Assembly: GCA_020025825.1 (NCBI GenBank)
Contig: JAHHRL010000021.1
Location: 1-15,693 of the forward strand
Direction: 5' to 3'
Origin: Faecalibacterium sp.
GTDB taxonomy: Bacteria > Bacillota > Clostridia > Oscillospirales > Ruminococcaceae
Length of the DNA: 15,693 nt
Position numbers and translations under genes: made by a program. Of the stretch, positions 1 to 6,698 are shown piece by piece; position 1 is the stretch's first letter; each line of letters starts with the position of its first letter. Under the pieces are notes generated by a model. The model saw only the letters and a program-made list of their open reading frames with translations. It made no database searches and was not told where the DNA came from.

Positions 1-1
1 A

Positions 2-40
2 AAAAGGTCTTACCGATCACAAAAATCGGTAAGACCTTTT
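2..40. terminator. Bidirectional intrinsic terminator
   Basis: A perfect 16-bp inverted repeat (arms 2-17 and 25-40, 7-nt loop) has A-runs on one side and T-runs on the other, so it can end transcription in either direction. On the minus strand it is the first convincing terminator downstream of guaA. On the plus strand it would end a gene lying left of the window. Confidence 0.85.
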
Positions 41-45
41 CTTTA

Positions 46-216
46 TAGATAAGTTGTGAGGCACACTTGCAAGCCACTCGTTACCCTGAAAATAAATCAG
101 TAAACGCCTTTTTTGCAAGTGCTATCAATCTGCTATCAAACAGAGAAGAAATCTACGCTAAATTGCCACTTTTCCGGCTCAAGAGCCGTTTTTTTCAGCA
201 ATTAGATAAGATTTTT
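46..216. other. Non-coding stretch beside the guaA 3' end with repeats
   Basis: No credible gene is seen here. It contains an 8-bp direct repeat, GCTATCAA, at 121-128 and 132-139 (11-bp period), and a 9-bp inverted repeat (64-72 against 113-121). Closely spaced direct repeats of this kind resemble arm-type binding sites of tyrosine integrases, and the guaA 3' end is a known integration hotspot. No integrase or duplicated guaA end is visible in the window, so the reading as an old attachment junction is inference. Confidence 0.35.
171..195 (+). terminator. Plus-strand intrinsic terminator-like hairpin
   Basis: The arms 175-180 and 183-188 form a short GC-rich stem followed directly by seven T residues on the plus strand. 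On the minus strand no T-run follows, so it is not the guaA terminator. No plus-strand gene is visible upstream of it in the window. It may belong to a gene that has been lost, or simply shield guaA from antisense transcription. Confidence 0.55.
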
Positions 217-1197
217 TTATTCCCACTCGATGGTTGCGGGGCCCTTGGGGCTCAAATCGTACAGGACACGGCACACACCGGGAACTTCTGCCAAGATACG
301 GTCGGTGATCTTCTTCAGCAGAGCCCAATCCAGTTCAGGCACAGTTGCGGTCATAGCGTCAACAGTATTGACTGCACGGATAATGACGGGCCAATCCCAT
401 GCACGCTTGCCGTCACGGACACCGGTAGAACGGAAATCAGGCACAACGGTAAAGAACTGCCAAACCTGCTTGGTCAGGCCAGCCTTATCAAACTCCTCAC
501 GCAGGATAGCATCTGCCTCACGCAGGGAGTGCAGGCGATCACGGGTGATAGCACCGGTGCAGCGAACACCCAGGCCGGGGCCGGGGAACGGCTGACGGTT
601 AACCATAGAATCAGGCAGACCCAAAGCAGCACCAACTACACGGACTTCGTCCTTATACAGCAGCTTAACCGGCTCAACCAGCTCAAACTTCATATCTTCG
701 GGCAGGCCGCCAACGTTGTGGTGAGCCTTAACGCCGTCGCTCTCCAGAATATCAGGATAAATAGTACCCTGTGCCAGGAAAGAGATACCTTCCTGCTTAC
801 GAGCCTCTTCGTTAAAGACCTCGATGAACTCAGCGCCGATAATCTTACGCTTTGTTTCCGGATCTGCAACACCTGCCAACTTATCCAAGAAACGGTCGGT
901 AGCATCCACGTAAATCAAGTTTGCATCCATCTGAGCGCCGAACACTTCGATGACCTGCTCACTTTCACCCTTACGCATCAAGCCATGGTTAACGTGCACA
1001 CAAACCAGCTGCTTGCCAATTGCCTTAATCAGCAGGGCAGCAACAACAGAGCTGTCAACGCCGCCGGACAGTGCCAGCAGAACCTTCTTGTCGCCAACCT
1101 GTGCACGCACAGCAGCAACCTGTTCATCAATAAACTTTTCTGCCAATGCAGCAGTGGTAATACGCTCCATGCTTTCGGGTCTCTTGTTCAGATCCAT
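217..1197 (-). CDS. guaA: GMP synthase, ATP-pyrophosphatase subunit (no glutaminase domain)
   Basis: Converts XMP to GMP by adenylating XMP with ATP and adding ammonia, the last step of guanine nucleotide synthesis in the cytosol. The 326 residues match the ATP-pyrophosphatase and dimerisation half of GuaA. The PP-loop SGGVDSS is at about 44-50, the family motif RQPFPGPGLGVR at 201-212, and the C-terminus ends in PATIEWE. Ordinary bacterial GuaA is about 510-525 residues with an N-terminal class I glutaminase; that domain is absent. The start is not an artefact: AGGAGG lies 7 nt before this ATG and a good promoter lies 80 nt upstream, leaving no room for the missing half. The form resembles the archaeal two-subunit enzyme (GuaAb). 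Ammonia must come from a separate glutaminase or from free ammonia. No glutaminase partner is adjacent. Confidence 0.95.
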   Translation of the reverse strand: MDLNKRPESMERITTAALAEKFIDEQVAAVRAQVGDKKVLLALSGGVDSSVVAALLIKAIGKQLVCVHVNHGLMRKGESEQVIEVFGAQMDANLIYVDATDRFLDKLAGVADPETKRKIIGAEFIEVFNEEARKQEGISFLAQGTIYPDILESDGVKAHHNVGGLPEDMKFELVEPVKLLYKDEVRVVGAALGLPDSMVNRQPFPGPGLGVRCTGAITRDRLHSLREADAILREEFDKAGLTKQVWQFFTVVPDFRSTGVRDGKRAWDWPVIIRAVNTVDAMTATVPELDWALLKKITDRILAEVPGVCRVLYDLSPKGPATIEWE

Positions 1198-1273
1198 AAT
1201 AAAGCCTCCTGATATTCTATTTATAAAGAATACAAATAAGTGCGGCTTTGCGCCGCCGTCTTTTCCAGTTCAT

Positions 1274-1302
1274 AGTATAAATCATCTTTCGGCATGATGC
1301 AA
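1274..1302 (-). promoter_or_regulatory. Promoter of guaA
   Basis: Reading the minus strand, TTGCAT (1297-1302) and TATACT (1274-1279) are separated by exactly 17 bp, a near-consensus housekeeping promoter. The leader of about 70 nt contains a small GC hairpin (GCGGC/GCCGC around 1241-1257). I see no purine riboswitch in it. Confidence 0.8.
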
Positions 1303-1304
1303 GA

Positions 1305-1321
1305 AAAATCTATTCGATTTT
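1305..1321 (-). terminator. Weak AT-rich hairpin after the cysteine hydrolase gene
   Basis: The arms 1305-1310 and 1316-1321 form a 6-bp AT-rich stem followed by a T-rich stretch on the minus strand, just past the stop at 1332. It is weak, and it abuts the guaA -35 box, so some read-through into guaA is possible. Confidence 0.3.
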
Positions 1322-1331
1322 CGCTTATTTG

Positions 1332-1853
1332 CTAATTTTTCACTTGGATTTGGCAAACTTGCATTGCCGCTAATGCGTTATGATGGCTTTGTGGGGTAAC
1401 ACCTGCACAGCAAGCCGCATCAACGATAATTTCTGTTTCGGGGAGAAATGCTTTCAGCAGCATCGCATTGGAAATAACGCAAATATCTGTACATAGACCT
1501 ACTAACGTAATGCTGCGGATTGTTTCCTGTTTATTCATCTCGCTAACCAACTGCCCTAATTTTGCAGAGCCAAAGGTCGGCTTATCTACAGGGTCAGATG
1601 CACACAATGCTGCAACCGCCGGGCAAAGCTCCCAGCCTTCTGTGCCCTTAATACAATGCGGAACCGGCAGATTTTTGCCCTCCTGCGTCTGCATATAATC
1701 TGGCCCGTGCGTATCACGTGTATACAGCACTGCCCCTGAAAACTCCTGAATCTTTTTTACTACTTTAGGTACAATTTCCACCGCTTCCTTTGTACCTAAT
1801 ACGCCATCGACAAAATCATTTTGCATATCCACTACAACTAAGATGTCTTGCAT
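1332..1853 (-). CDS. Nicotinamidase/isochorismatase-like cysteine hydrolase
   Basis: A 173-residue member of the isochorismatase-like hydrolase fold, probably hydrolysing an amide such as nicotinamide to the acid plus ammonia in NAD salvage. The catalytic triad can be read: Asp9 in VVVDMQNDF, Lys91 in DKPTFGS and Cys125 in GLCTDICV. Asp47, His49 and His66 sit where nicotinamidases (PncA) bind their metal ion, which favours nicotinamidase over isochorismatase. The length is slightly short for PncA (about 185-215). The start is supported by a GGGGGAAG ribosome binding site just upstream. It has its own promoter, divergent from the esterase gene. The exact substrate is uncertain; other amidohydrolases of this fold share the triad. 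Confidence 0.85.
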   Translation of the reverse strand: MQDILVVVDMQNDFVDGVLGTKEAVEIVPKVVKKIQEFSGAVLYTRDTHGPDYMQTQEGKNLPVPHCIKGTEGWELCPAVAALCASDPVDKPTFGSAKLGQLVSEMNKQETIRSITLVGLCTDICVISNAMLLKAFLPETEIIVDAACCAGVTPQSHHNALAAMQVCQIQVKN

Positions 1854-1879
1854 TTTGCTTCCCCCTAATATTTTTGCTT

Positions 1880-1909
1880 ATTATACTCCTGACCTGTTAT
1901 CAAGGTAAA
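1880..1909 (-). promoter_or_regulatory. Promoter of the cysteine hydrolase gene
   Basis: A perfect TATAAT (1880-1885 on the minus strand) is preceded by TTTACC (1904-1909) at 18-bp spacing. The -10 is strong and the -35 is mediocre. It lies back to back with the promoter of the plus-strand hydrolase. Confidence 0.6.
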
Positions 1910-1917
1910 GTGGCTTT

Positions 1918-1946
1918 TTGACATTATTTTACTTTTTAGTTACAAT
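1918..1946 (+). promoter_or_regulatory. Promoter of the alpha/beta hydrolase gene
   Basis: TTGACA (1918-1923) and TACAAT (1941-1946) with a 17-bp spacer form a near-perfect housekeeping promoter. The ribosome binding site AAAGGAG follows at 1975-1981, 7 nt before the ATG. Confidence 0.85.
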
Positions 1947-1969
1947 TACAGGTATCATTAACTGTAATT
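1944..1969. promoter_or_regulatory. Candidate operator overlapping the -10 and start site
   Basis: A perfect 8-bp inverted repeat, AATTACAG (1944-1951) and CTGTAATT (1962-1969), with a 10-bp centre, overlaps the -10 box and the expected transcription start. Arms about 18 bp apart centre to centre suit a dimeric repressor. The regulator is not in the window. Confidence 0.45.
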
Positions 1970-1988
1970 TCAGCAAAGGAGTTCTATT

Positions 1989-2843
1989 ATGAAAGTTGTG
2001 AACTATACGCATCCGAATCATCCGGAAGCTACGCTGACCGGTTACCTTTGGGATTGCAAGTTATCCCTAGGTCAGGAAACCAACCGTCCCGCTGTCATTG
2101 TTTGCCCCGGCGGCGGTTATCTGTACTGTTCTCCTCGTGAGGCAGAGCCCATTGCCCTTGCCTATGCATCCCGTGGCTTCCATGCTTTTGTGCTGGACTA
2201 CTCCGTTGGCTTTGATGCTGCTGGCTTTGCACCCTTAGACGAAATCTCCTGGGCTATCGGCCTTTTGCGTGAACACGCAGAGGAATGGCACCTGATTCCC
2301 AATCAGATTGCTGTGTGTGGTTTCTCTGCCGGCGGCCATCTGGCTTTATCTTCCGGTATCTTGGCAGAAAACAAAGCTAACGCTCTGATTTTAGGCTACC
2401 CTGTTGGCAGCCTGAGCGGTAAAGAGAATGCATTCTTTTCCGATATACTGTTGGGTAAAAAGGACGCAACCGATGAGGACCGTGACATTTTGGATGCCGT
2501 TGGCCATATTGATAAAAACGCTCCGCCGGCTTTCCTGTTTGGCACCGTTGAGGACCGCTTAACGCCCTACGGTGCTCTGGGCATTGCAAATGCATACACG
2601 CAGGCCGGTGTGGACTACGAGCTGCATCTGTTCCAGTTTGGCCCCCACGGCCTCGCACTGGGTACCGCAGAAACTGCTGACGGCAGTTCTCGCTGCATTG
2701 ACGAGCGTTTTGCACAGTGGCATGATATGAGCGTAAGCTGGCTGCGCAAGATTTTCGGCGAGCCTGTTTTTGTTGATAAAGATAACAGCCAAATCGCACG
2801 CATTATGAAAGAGATGGGTATTACTCCCCCGGCCAAGGACTAA
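1989..2843 (+). CDS. Alpha/beta hydrolase, acetyl-esterase-like
   Basis: A 284-residue serine hydrolase of the acetyl esterase/lipase type, without a signal peptide, so cytosolic. The oxyanion-hole motif PGGGY is at about 40-44. The nucleophile elbow GFSAGG holds Ser113, a likely Asp189 follows in GTVEDR, and His220 is in FGPHG, giving a complete catalytic triad in the right order. Relatives include intracellular carbohydrate acetyl esterases that deacetylate imported oligosaccharides; whether that is the job here is inference. It is the only plus-strand gene in the window and forms a single-gene unit with its own promoter, candidate operator and terminator. The last 25 residues or so extend past the fold and look like a short tail. 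Confidence 0.88.
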   Translation: MKVVNYTHPNHPEATLTGYLWDCKLSLGQETNRPAVIVCPGGGYLYCSPREAEPIALAYASRGFHAFVLDYSVGFDAAGFAPLDEISWAIGLLREHAEEWHLIPNQIAVCGFSAGGHLALSSGILAENKANALILGYPVGSLSGKENAFFSDILLGKKDATDEDRDILDAVGHIDKNAPPAFLFGTVEDRLTPYGALGIANAYTQAGVDYELHLFQFGPHGLALGTAETADGSSRCIDERFAQWHDMSVSWLRKIFGEPVFVDKDNSQIARIMKEMGITPPAKD

Positions 2844-2870
2844 TGCGAGCCTTCCGTTATACTTAATATA

Positions 2871-2917
2871 AAAAGGGCAGGCAGAGTGCTTCGGGCTCTG
2901 CTTGCCCTTTTGTTTTT
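2871..2917 (+). terminator. Terminator of the alpha/beta hydrolase gene
   Basis: A long hairpin (arms 2871-2886 and 2896-2911, one G-T wobble, 9-nt loop containing TTCG) is followed by a T-rich tract on the plus strand, 27 nt after the stop codon. Confidence 0.9.
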
Positions 2918-2921
2918 TATA

Positions 2922-2961
2922 CAGAAAACAGGCAGTACCTGTAAAATTGGTACCGCCTGCT
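2922..2961 (-). terminator. Terminator of the NhaC-type antiporter gene
   Basis: On the minus strand the arms 2949-2961 and 2928-2939 form a 12-bp stem with one wobble pair, followed by TTTTCTGT. A further inverted repeat, AACAGCT/AGCTGTT (2967-2973 and 2990-2996), sits between it and the stop codon. The gene thus ends in two tandem hairpins, facing the convergent terminator of the esterase gene. Confidence 0.8.
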
Positions 2962-2995
2962 TTATTAACAGCTCCACCCTATAAGAGGCAGCTGT

Positions 2996-4279
2996 TTATT
3001 TGCCTTTACGCAGCATAATAAAAATCAGTGCACTGGCTGCCATCAAAAACGGATAATACAAATAGGGCATAATCGCATACGGCGTTAGGCCCGTAAGCGT
3101 TGCTGCGCTTAGCAGCTGTGCACCATACGGAATCAAGCCCTGCCCTACCGAACTAAAAATGTCCAGCAGTGAAGCCGAGCGTTTCGGGGAGATATGATAC
3201 TCATCGCTGATGTCTTTTGCAATAGGGCCCGCCATAACAATAGCTACTGTATTATTTGCGGTACAAGCATCTACGAGCAATGCTAAGCCGCCAATTCCAA
3301 CTTCAGCACCACGTGGGCTGTGAATACATTTTCTAATGCAATCCAACACAAATTGAATGCCGCCATATTCTCGCACCAAGGAAACAATACATGCTACAAT
3401 GATGGAAATTACAGTGATGTCATACATTCCGGTAATGCCTGTACCTACCACTTGGAATACTTGGTTCAGTGGGATACTCCCTGTTGCCACACCTACAATC
3501 AAGGAAACCACTGTACCGCCAATCAACACCACAAATACATTCACACCCAACAATGCGCCTACCAATACCAAAAGGTACGGCACAACCTTCAACAGGTCGT
3601 ACTCCAATGCCTCGGTAACGGCATAACTTCCGTTACGGGTCAACACATAAAATAGTACAATTGTCAGCAATGCTGCCGGCAGCACAATGAAGAAGTTCTC
3701 CTTAAACTTATCCTTCATTTCGCAGCCCTGCGTTTTAACTGCGGCAATCGTTGTATCCGATATCATGGAAAGGTTATCGCCAAACATTGCGCCGCACATA
3801 ACCGCACCAATACAAATTGCAATGGGGAAACCTGCTGTTTTGCTAATGCCCACTGCAATCGGTGCCAATGCACTAATCGTACCCATCGAGGTACCCATTG
3901 AAACCGAAATAAAGCAGCCAATTACAAACAGGCCCACTACAGCAACACTGGACGGCAGAATCGAAAGTCCCAGCGCAACGGTACTTTCTACACCACCGGC
4001 TGCCGAAACCGCACCGGAAAAGCCGCCTGCGCATAAAAAAATCAGGCACATGGTAATGATATTATCATCGCCTACGCCTCCAGCAATCACGTGCAGCTTT
4101 TCTGCAAAAGAAAGCTTTTTGTTTTGTGCAAATGCTACCGCTAGCGCAATTAGAAAAGCTACGATTGCCGGCATTGCATAAAAGTCACCGGAAATTAAAC
4201 CTGCACCTAGAAAAATGACCAGAAACACTCCAATTGGCAACAGCGCAACCGCATTTCCCTGTTGTTTCTTTGTTTCCAC
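2996..4279 (-). CDS. NhaC-family Na+/H+ antiporter-like membrane protein
   Basis: A 427-residue polytopic inner-membrane carrier with about ten to twelve hydrophobic segments. The paired SMGTSMGT motif (about 127-134) and GDNLSMISDTT (167-177) closely match the conserved GDxLSPxSDTT core of the NhaC family, which exchanges external protons for cytosolic sodium; some members exchange organic acids instead. I place the start at the GTG at 4279: AAAGGA lies 9 nt upstream, and the promoter -10 (4316-4321) lies between this GTG and the in-frame ATG at 4372, which therefore precedes the transcription start. The gene is a single-gene unit with its own promoter and terminator. The transported ion or solute cannot be settled from sequence alone. 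Confidence 0.88.
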   Translation of the reverse strand: METKKQQGNAVALLPIGVFLVIFLGAGLISGDFYAMPAIVAFLIALAVAFAQNKKLSFAEKLHVIAGGVGDDNIITMCLIFLCAGGFSGAVSAAGGVESTVALGLSILPSSVAVVGLFVIGCFISVSMGTSMGTISALAPIAVGISKTAGFPIAICIGAVMCGAMFGDNLSMISDTTIAAVKTQGCEMKDKFKENFFIVLPAALLTIVLFYVLTRNGSYAVTEALEYDLLKVVPYLLVLVGALLGVNVFVVLIGGTVVSLIVGVATGSIPLNQVFQVVGTGITGMYDITVISIIVACIVSLVREYGGIQFVLDCIRKCIHSPRGAEVGIGGLALLVDACTANNTVAIVMAGPIAKDISDEYHISPKRSASLLDIFSSVGQGLIPYGAQLLSAATLTGLTPYAIMPYLYYPFLMAASALIFIMLRKGK

Positions 4280-4315
4280 AATTTTACATCCTTTCGTTTT
4301 TTCCTTAACTTTAAT

Positions 4316-4344
4316 ATCATACCATAGAGCCGCCATATTTCCAA
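4316..4344 (-). promoter_or_regulatory. Promoter of the NhaC-type gene
   Basis: On the minus strand TTGGAA (4339-4344) and TATGAT (4316-4321) are separated by 17 bp. This promoter fixes the GTG start of the antiporter, since the longer ATG frame begins upstream of it. The rest of 4345-4460 shows no gene or clear structure. Confidence 0.7.
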
Positions 4345-4464
4345 TGTTTCTTCGATAAATTCTACCAAGCAAGTCCGATTAGATGTCATAAGGAGGACCC
4401 ATGCTGCGCATTTTTCTGCCATTGCAGTACAATTCGTATATAATTTATATTTTTATACAAAAAT

Positions 4465-4510
4465 AGGGCATAAAAGCTGCTTTTGAAGCATCCATCGACT
4501 TTTATGCCCT
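4465..4510. terminator. Terminator of the amidotransferase gene, possibly bidirectional
   Basis: Perfect 12-bp arms (4465-4476 and 4499-4510) enclose a 22-nt loop that itself holds a small hairpin. A T/A-rich tract follows on both sides. It lies 17 nt after the amidotransferase stop codon, on the minus strand. Confidence 0.75.
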
Positions 4511-4526
4511 TTATTTTATACAAATT

Positions 4527-5228
4527 TTAGTAACAAGCCTGCACAAAGGTATTGAAAATACGCTGCTGCGCTTTATTGCGGGGTGCCATATGCTCCGGGT
4601 GCCACTGAACTCCTACACAAAAAACTCTATCGTCACGCTGGATTGCTTCAATAAAGCCGTCTGAACTGCGTGCAATAACACGAACGCCCTCACCGGGTTG
4701 CTCAATTGCCTGATGATGCATACTGTTCACACGCAAAGTATCGCCAGCAGGCTGCAAGCTGTCTCGCAGCAAACTCTCACCTTGCAGCGTGATAGTGTGT
4801 ACACCTCTCGGCAAATTCATCTTGTCATTATGCTGGCACGATTGCAGTGGTGTAATATCTTGATATAACGTTCCGCCTGAAACTACCGCCAAAGCCTGAC
4901 ACCCACGGCAAATGCCTAAAATGGGCTTTTGTGTGGGCAAAAGCATCTCTAATAGTGCCAGCTCAAAAGCATCACGTTCCATATCTATTTTTCCACAAGC
5001 CGGCTCTTTTTCTCTACCATAACGGCTGGGCTGAATATCTGCCCCTCCCGGCATCAAAAAGCCATCGCAGTGCGCCAGGTACTGCTCCAGCACCTCCGGC
5101 TTTGTGCTTCTTTTTAATACAATGGGCTTTGCTCCTGCACGTAACAGTGCAACCATATAGTGCATCAGCATAATATGATTGTGTACGCCCTTCCCGATAT
5201 AGGGGATTCCCACTACTGGTTTTCCCAT
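4527..5228 (-). CDS. Class I glutamine amidotransferase-like (peptidase C26, PuuD-like)
   Basis: A 233-residue cytosolic hydrolase of the gamma-glutamyl-GABA hydrolase family, which cleaves gamma-glutamyl amide bonds. The nucleophile Cys is in GICRGCQ (residues 105-111 from this start), the His-Glu pair is in QWHPE near residue 210, and the GGADIQPSRYG segment (61-71) is characteristic of PuuD-type proteins rather than GuaA or CarA glutaminases. An in-frame TTG two codons earlier is nearly on top of the ribosome binding site; the ATG at 5228 sits 8 nt after AAGGAG and is preferred. No other putrescine-degradation genes are adjacent, so the substrate is open; a general gamma-glutamyl peptide hydrolase is equally possible. 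It is a single-gene unit. Confidence 0.85.
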   Translation of the reverse strand: MGKPVVGIPYIGKGVHNHIMLMHYMVALLRAGAKPIVLKRSTKPEVLEQYLAHCDGFLMPGGADIQPSRYGREKEPACGKIDMERDAFELALLEMLLPTQKPILGICRGCQALAVVSGGTLYQDITPLQSCQHNDKMNLPRGVHTITLQGESLLRDSLQPAGDTLRVNSMHHQAIEQPGEGVRVIARSSDGFIEAIQRDDRVFCVGVQWHPEHMAPRNKAQQRIFNTFVQACY

Positions 5229-5262
5229 GGACAACTCTCCTTTCCTTCTATCAATCTTTCAA

Positions 5263-5291
5263 ATGATACAAAGTATTACTTATTCTGTCAA
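5263..5291 (-). promoter_or_regulatory. Promoter of the PuuD-like gene
   Basis: On the minus strand the perfect -35 TTGACA (5286-5291) and TATCAT (5263-5268) are 17 bp apart. The -35 box begins just beyond the terminator of the opp operon, so the two transcription units are cleanly separated. Confidence 0.85.
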
Positions 5292-5301
5292 GTGCTTATA
5301 A

Positions 5302-5339
5302 CAAAAAAAGAGCCTCTGCCAATTAGCAGAGACTCTTTT
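5302..5339 (-). terminator. Terminator of the opp operon
   Basis: Arms 5306-5319 and 5326-5339 form a 14-bp stem with one wobble pair and a 6-nt loop, followed on the minus strand by seven T residues. It sits directly after the stop codon of the last gene and ends the oppABCDF transcript. Confidence 0.92.
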
Positions 5340-5341
5340 CT

Positions 5342-5659
5342 TTAACTCCAAAGGGAAATCAATAACCAACCGAGCAGTCCCAGTCCTACCACGTACACCA
5401 AGCCAATCAGTAAGGATGCCTTTAATGCACCCATAACTGCCCAAAAGCGCTGACTGCCTGTAAAGGTATCCGGCTGCTCCCATGGGCGGCGCTGCTGCTG
5501 TGGCTGCGGGCTAGGTTGTTCTCGTCTGCGGTCGCTTCCTGTTGAGGCTGTCCAACCACCCAACCAGTTACGATGTGGTGCCAGATTGCTCATATCTGCA
5601 ATCGTGCGCCCATCATCTTCCTGCTCGTTTAGCTGTTTGCGCTTATCGTCCATAGCCAT
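5342..5659 (-). CDS. Small unknown membrane protein, last gene of the opp operon
   Basis: A 105-residue protein I do not recognise. Residues 1-30 are charged and hydrophilic, about 42-66 are rich in Arg, Gln and Pro, and about 82-103 form one hydrophobic helix running to the end, which suggests a tail-anchored, single-pass membrane protein with most of its mass in the cytosol. Its ATG overlaps the oppF stop by one base (TAATG), and no separate ribosome binding site is clear, so translation is probably coupled to oppF. A second ATG two codons later is an alternative start. Position and coupling suggest a transporter accessory role, but that is inference only. The terminator follows immediately. 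Confidence 0.75.
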   Translation of the reverse strand: MAMDDKRKQLNEQEDDGRTIADMSNLAPHRNWLGGWTASTGSDRRREQPSPQPQQQRRPWEQPDTFTGSQRFWAVMGALKASLLIGLVYVVGLGLLGWLLISLWS

Positions 5660-6696
5660 TAGTCGTCAAACAAGTGGCAGCGGACAAAGTGACCCGGCTC
5701 CACCTCACGCTGCTTGGGAGCTTCCTCACGGCAGCGCTTAGTGCAGTACTGGCAGCGAGTATGGAACTTACAGCCAGACGGCGGATTTGCGGGAGAAGGA
5801 ATGGAACCTTCCAACACAATGCGGTTCATCTTTGCGTTGGGGTCCGGCACAGGAATTGCAGAGAACAATGCCTTTGTGTAAGGATGCAACGGGTTGCGGA
5901 AAATATCAGCGGTTGCACCGTACTCTACCAGACCACCCAGATACATAACACCGACTGTATCAGAGATATGCTCAACAACAGACAGGTCATGAGAAATGAA
6001 CAGGTAAGTCAGCTTGTAGCGCTCCTGCAGGTCATTCAGCAGGTTAATAATCTGAGCCTGAATAGAAACGTCCAGTGCGGAAACAGGCTCGTCACACACA
6101 ACAAACTCAGGGTTCAATGCCAGCGCACGTGCAATGCAGATACGCTGACGCTGGCCGCCGGAGAACTCGTGAGGATAGCGGTCCTTATGGAAAGGCTGCA
6201 AACCGCAGTGGTCCATAATCTGGTCCACATAATCGTTAAACTCGTTAGCAGGAACCAGCTTATGCTCACGCACTGCCTCGCCGATAATTTCGCCAACCGG
6301 CAAACGGGGAGACAAGCTGGAGAACGGGTCCTGGAAGATAATCTGCATCTTGGTGCGCATTGCACGCATTTCAGCATTGCTCAGGTCGTAAACTTCCTTA
6401 CCGTTAAACAGAACCTGACCACCGGTCTTTTCGCCATTCAAACGCAGGATGGTACGGCCGGTAGTGGTTTTGCCGCAGCCGGACTCACCAACCAAGCCCA
6501 TGGTAGTACCACGCTTCAAATTAAAGGTAACGCCATCAACAGCCTTAACCTCATTTACCACCTTATTAAACATACCGCCCTTAACGGGGAAGTACTTTTT
6601 CAGGTGATTGACCTGCAGGATATACTGCGGATCATATTCAATCGGGGTGAAATCTGCATCAGCAGACAACTGATGTTTGGTCTTTTCCAATGCCAT
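5659..6696 (-). CDS. oppF: Oligopeptide ABC transporter ATP-binding protein OppF
   Basis: One of two ATPases that drive peptide import through OppBC. In 345 residues it shows Walker A GESGCGKT (70-77), Q-loop Gln122 in FQDP, the signature SGGQR (179-183), Walker B with Asp202-Glu203 in VVCDEP, and the C-terminal oligopeptide/dipeptide extension with a Cys-rich cluster (GCKFHTRCQYC and following) that in relatives can bind an iron-sulfur cluster. Length is normal for the family. The ATG lies 2 nt after the oppD stop, and its ribosome binding site, GGAGGG, falls inside the last oppD codons, so the two ATPases are tightly co-expressed. Confidence 0.95.
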   Translation of the reverse strand: MALEKTKHQLSADADFTPIEYDPQYILQVNHLKKYFPVKGGMFNKVVNEVKAVDGVTFNLKRGTTMGLVGESGCGKTTTGRTILRLNGEKTGGQVLFNGKEVYDLSNAEMRAMRTKMQIIFQDPFSSLSPRLPVGEIIGEAVREHKLVPANEFNDYVDQIMDHCGLQPFHKDRYPHEFSGGQRQRICIARALALNPEFVVCDEPVSALDVSIQAQIINLLNDLQERYKLTYLFISHDLSVVEHISDTVGVMYLGGLVEYGATADIFRNPLHPYTKALFSAIPVPDPNAKMNRIVLEGSIPSPANPPSGCKFHTRCQYCTKRCREEAPKQREVEPGHFVRCHLFDD

Positions 6697-6698
6697 AA

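Noticed and set aside
67..1212. A 381-codon plus-strand frame opposite guaA
   Set aside because: It has a TTG start without a ribosome binding site and runs through the orphan hairpin. The minus-strand guaA fully explains the region.
1198..1273. A purine riboswitch ahead of guaA
   Set aside because: The leader is only about 70 nt and shows one small GC hairpin. I cannot find the three-way junction or conserved loops of the purine aptamer.
4280..4372. Upstream ATG extension of the NhaC-type antiporter
   Set aside because: The extra 31 residues lie partly upstream of the promoter -10 box and have no ribosome binding site; the GTG at 4279 has one at good spacing.
4527..5228. The class I amidotransferase as the missing glutaminase of GMP synthase
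   Set aside because: Its motifs (GICRGCQ, GGADIQPSRYG) are of the PuuD/peptidase C26 type, and it has its own promoter, far from guaA. Mere presence in the window is not evidence for partnership.
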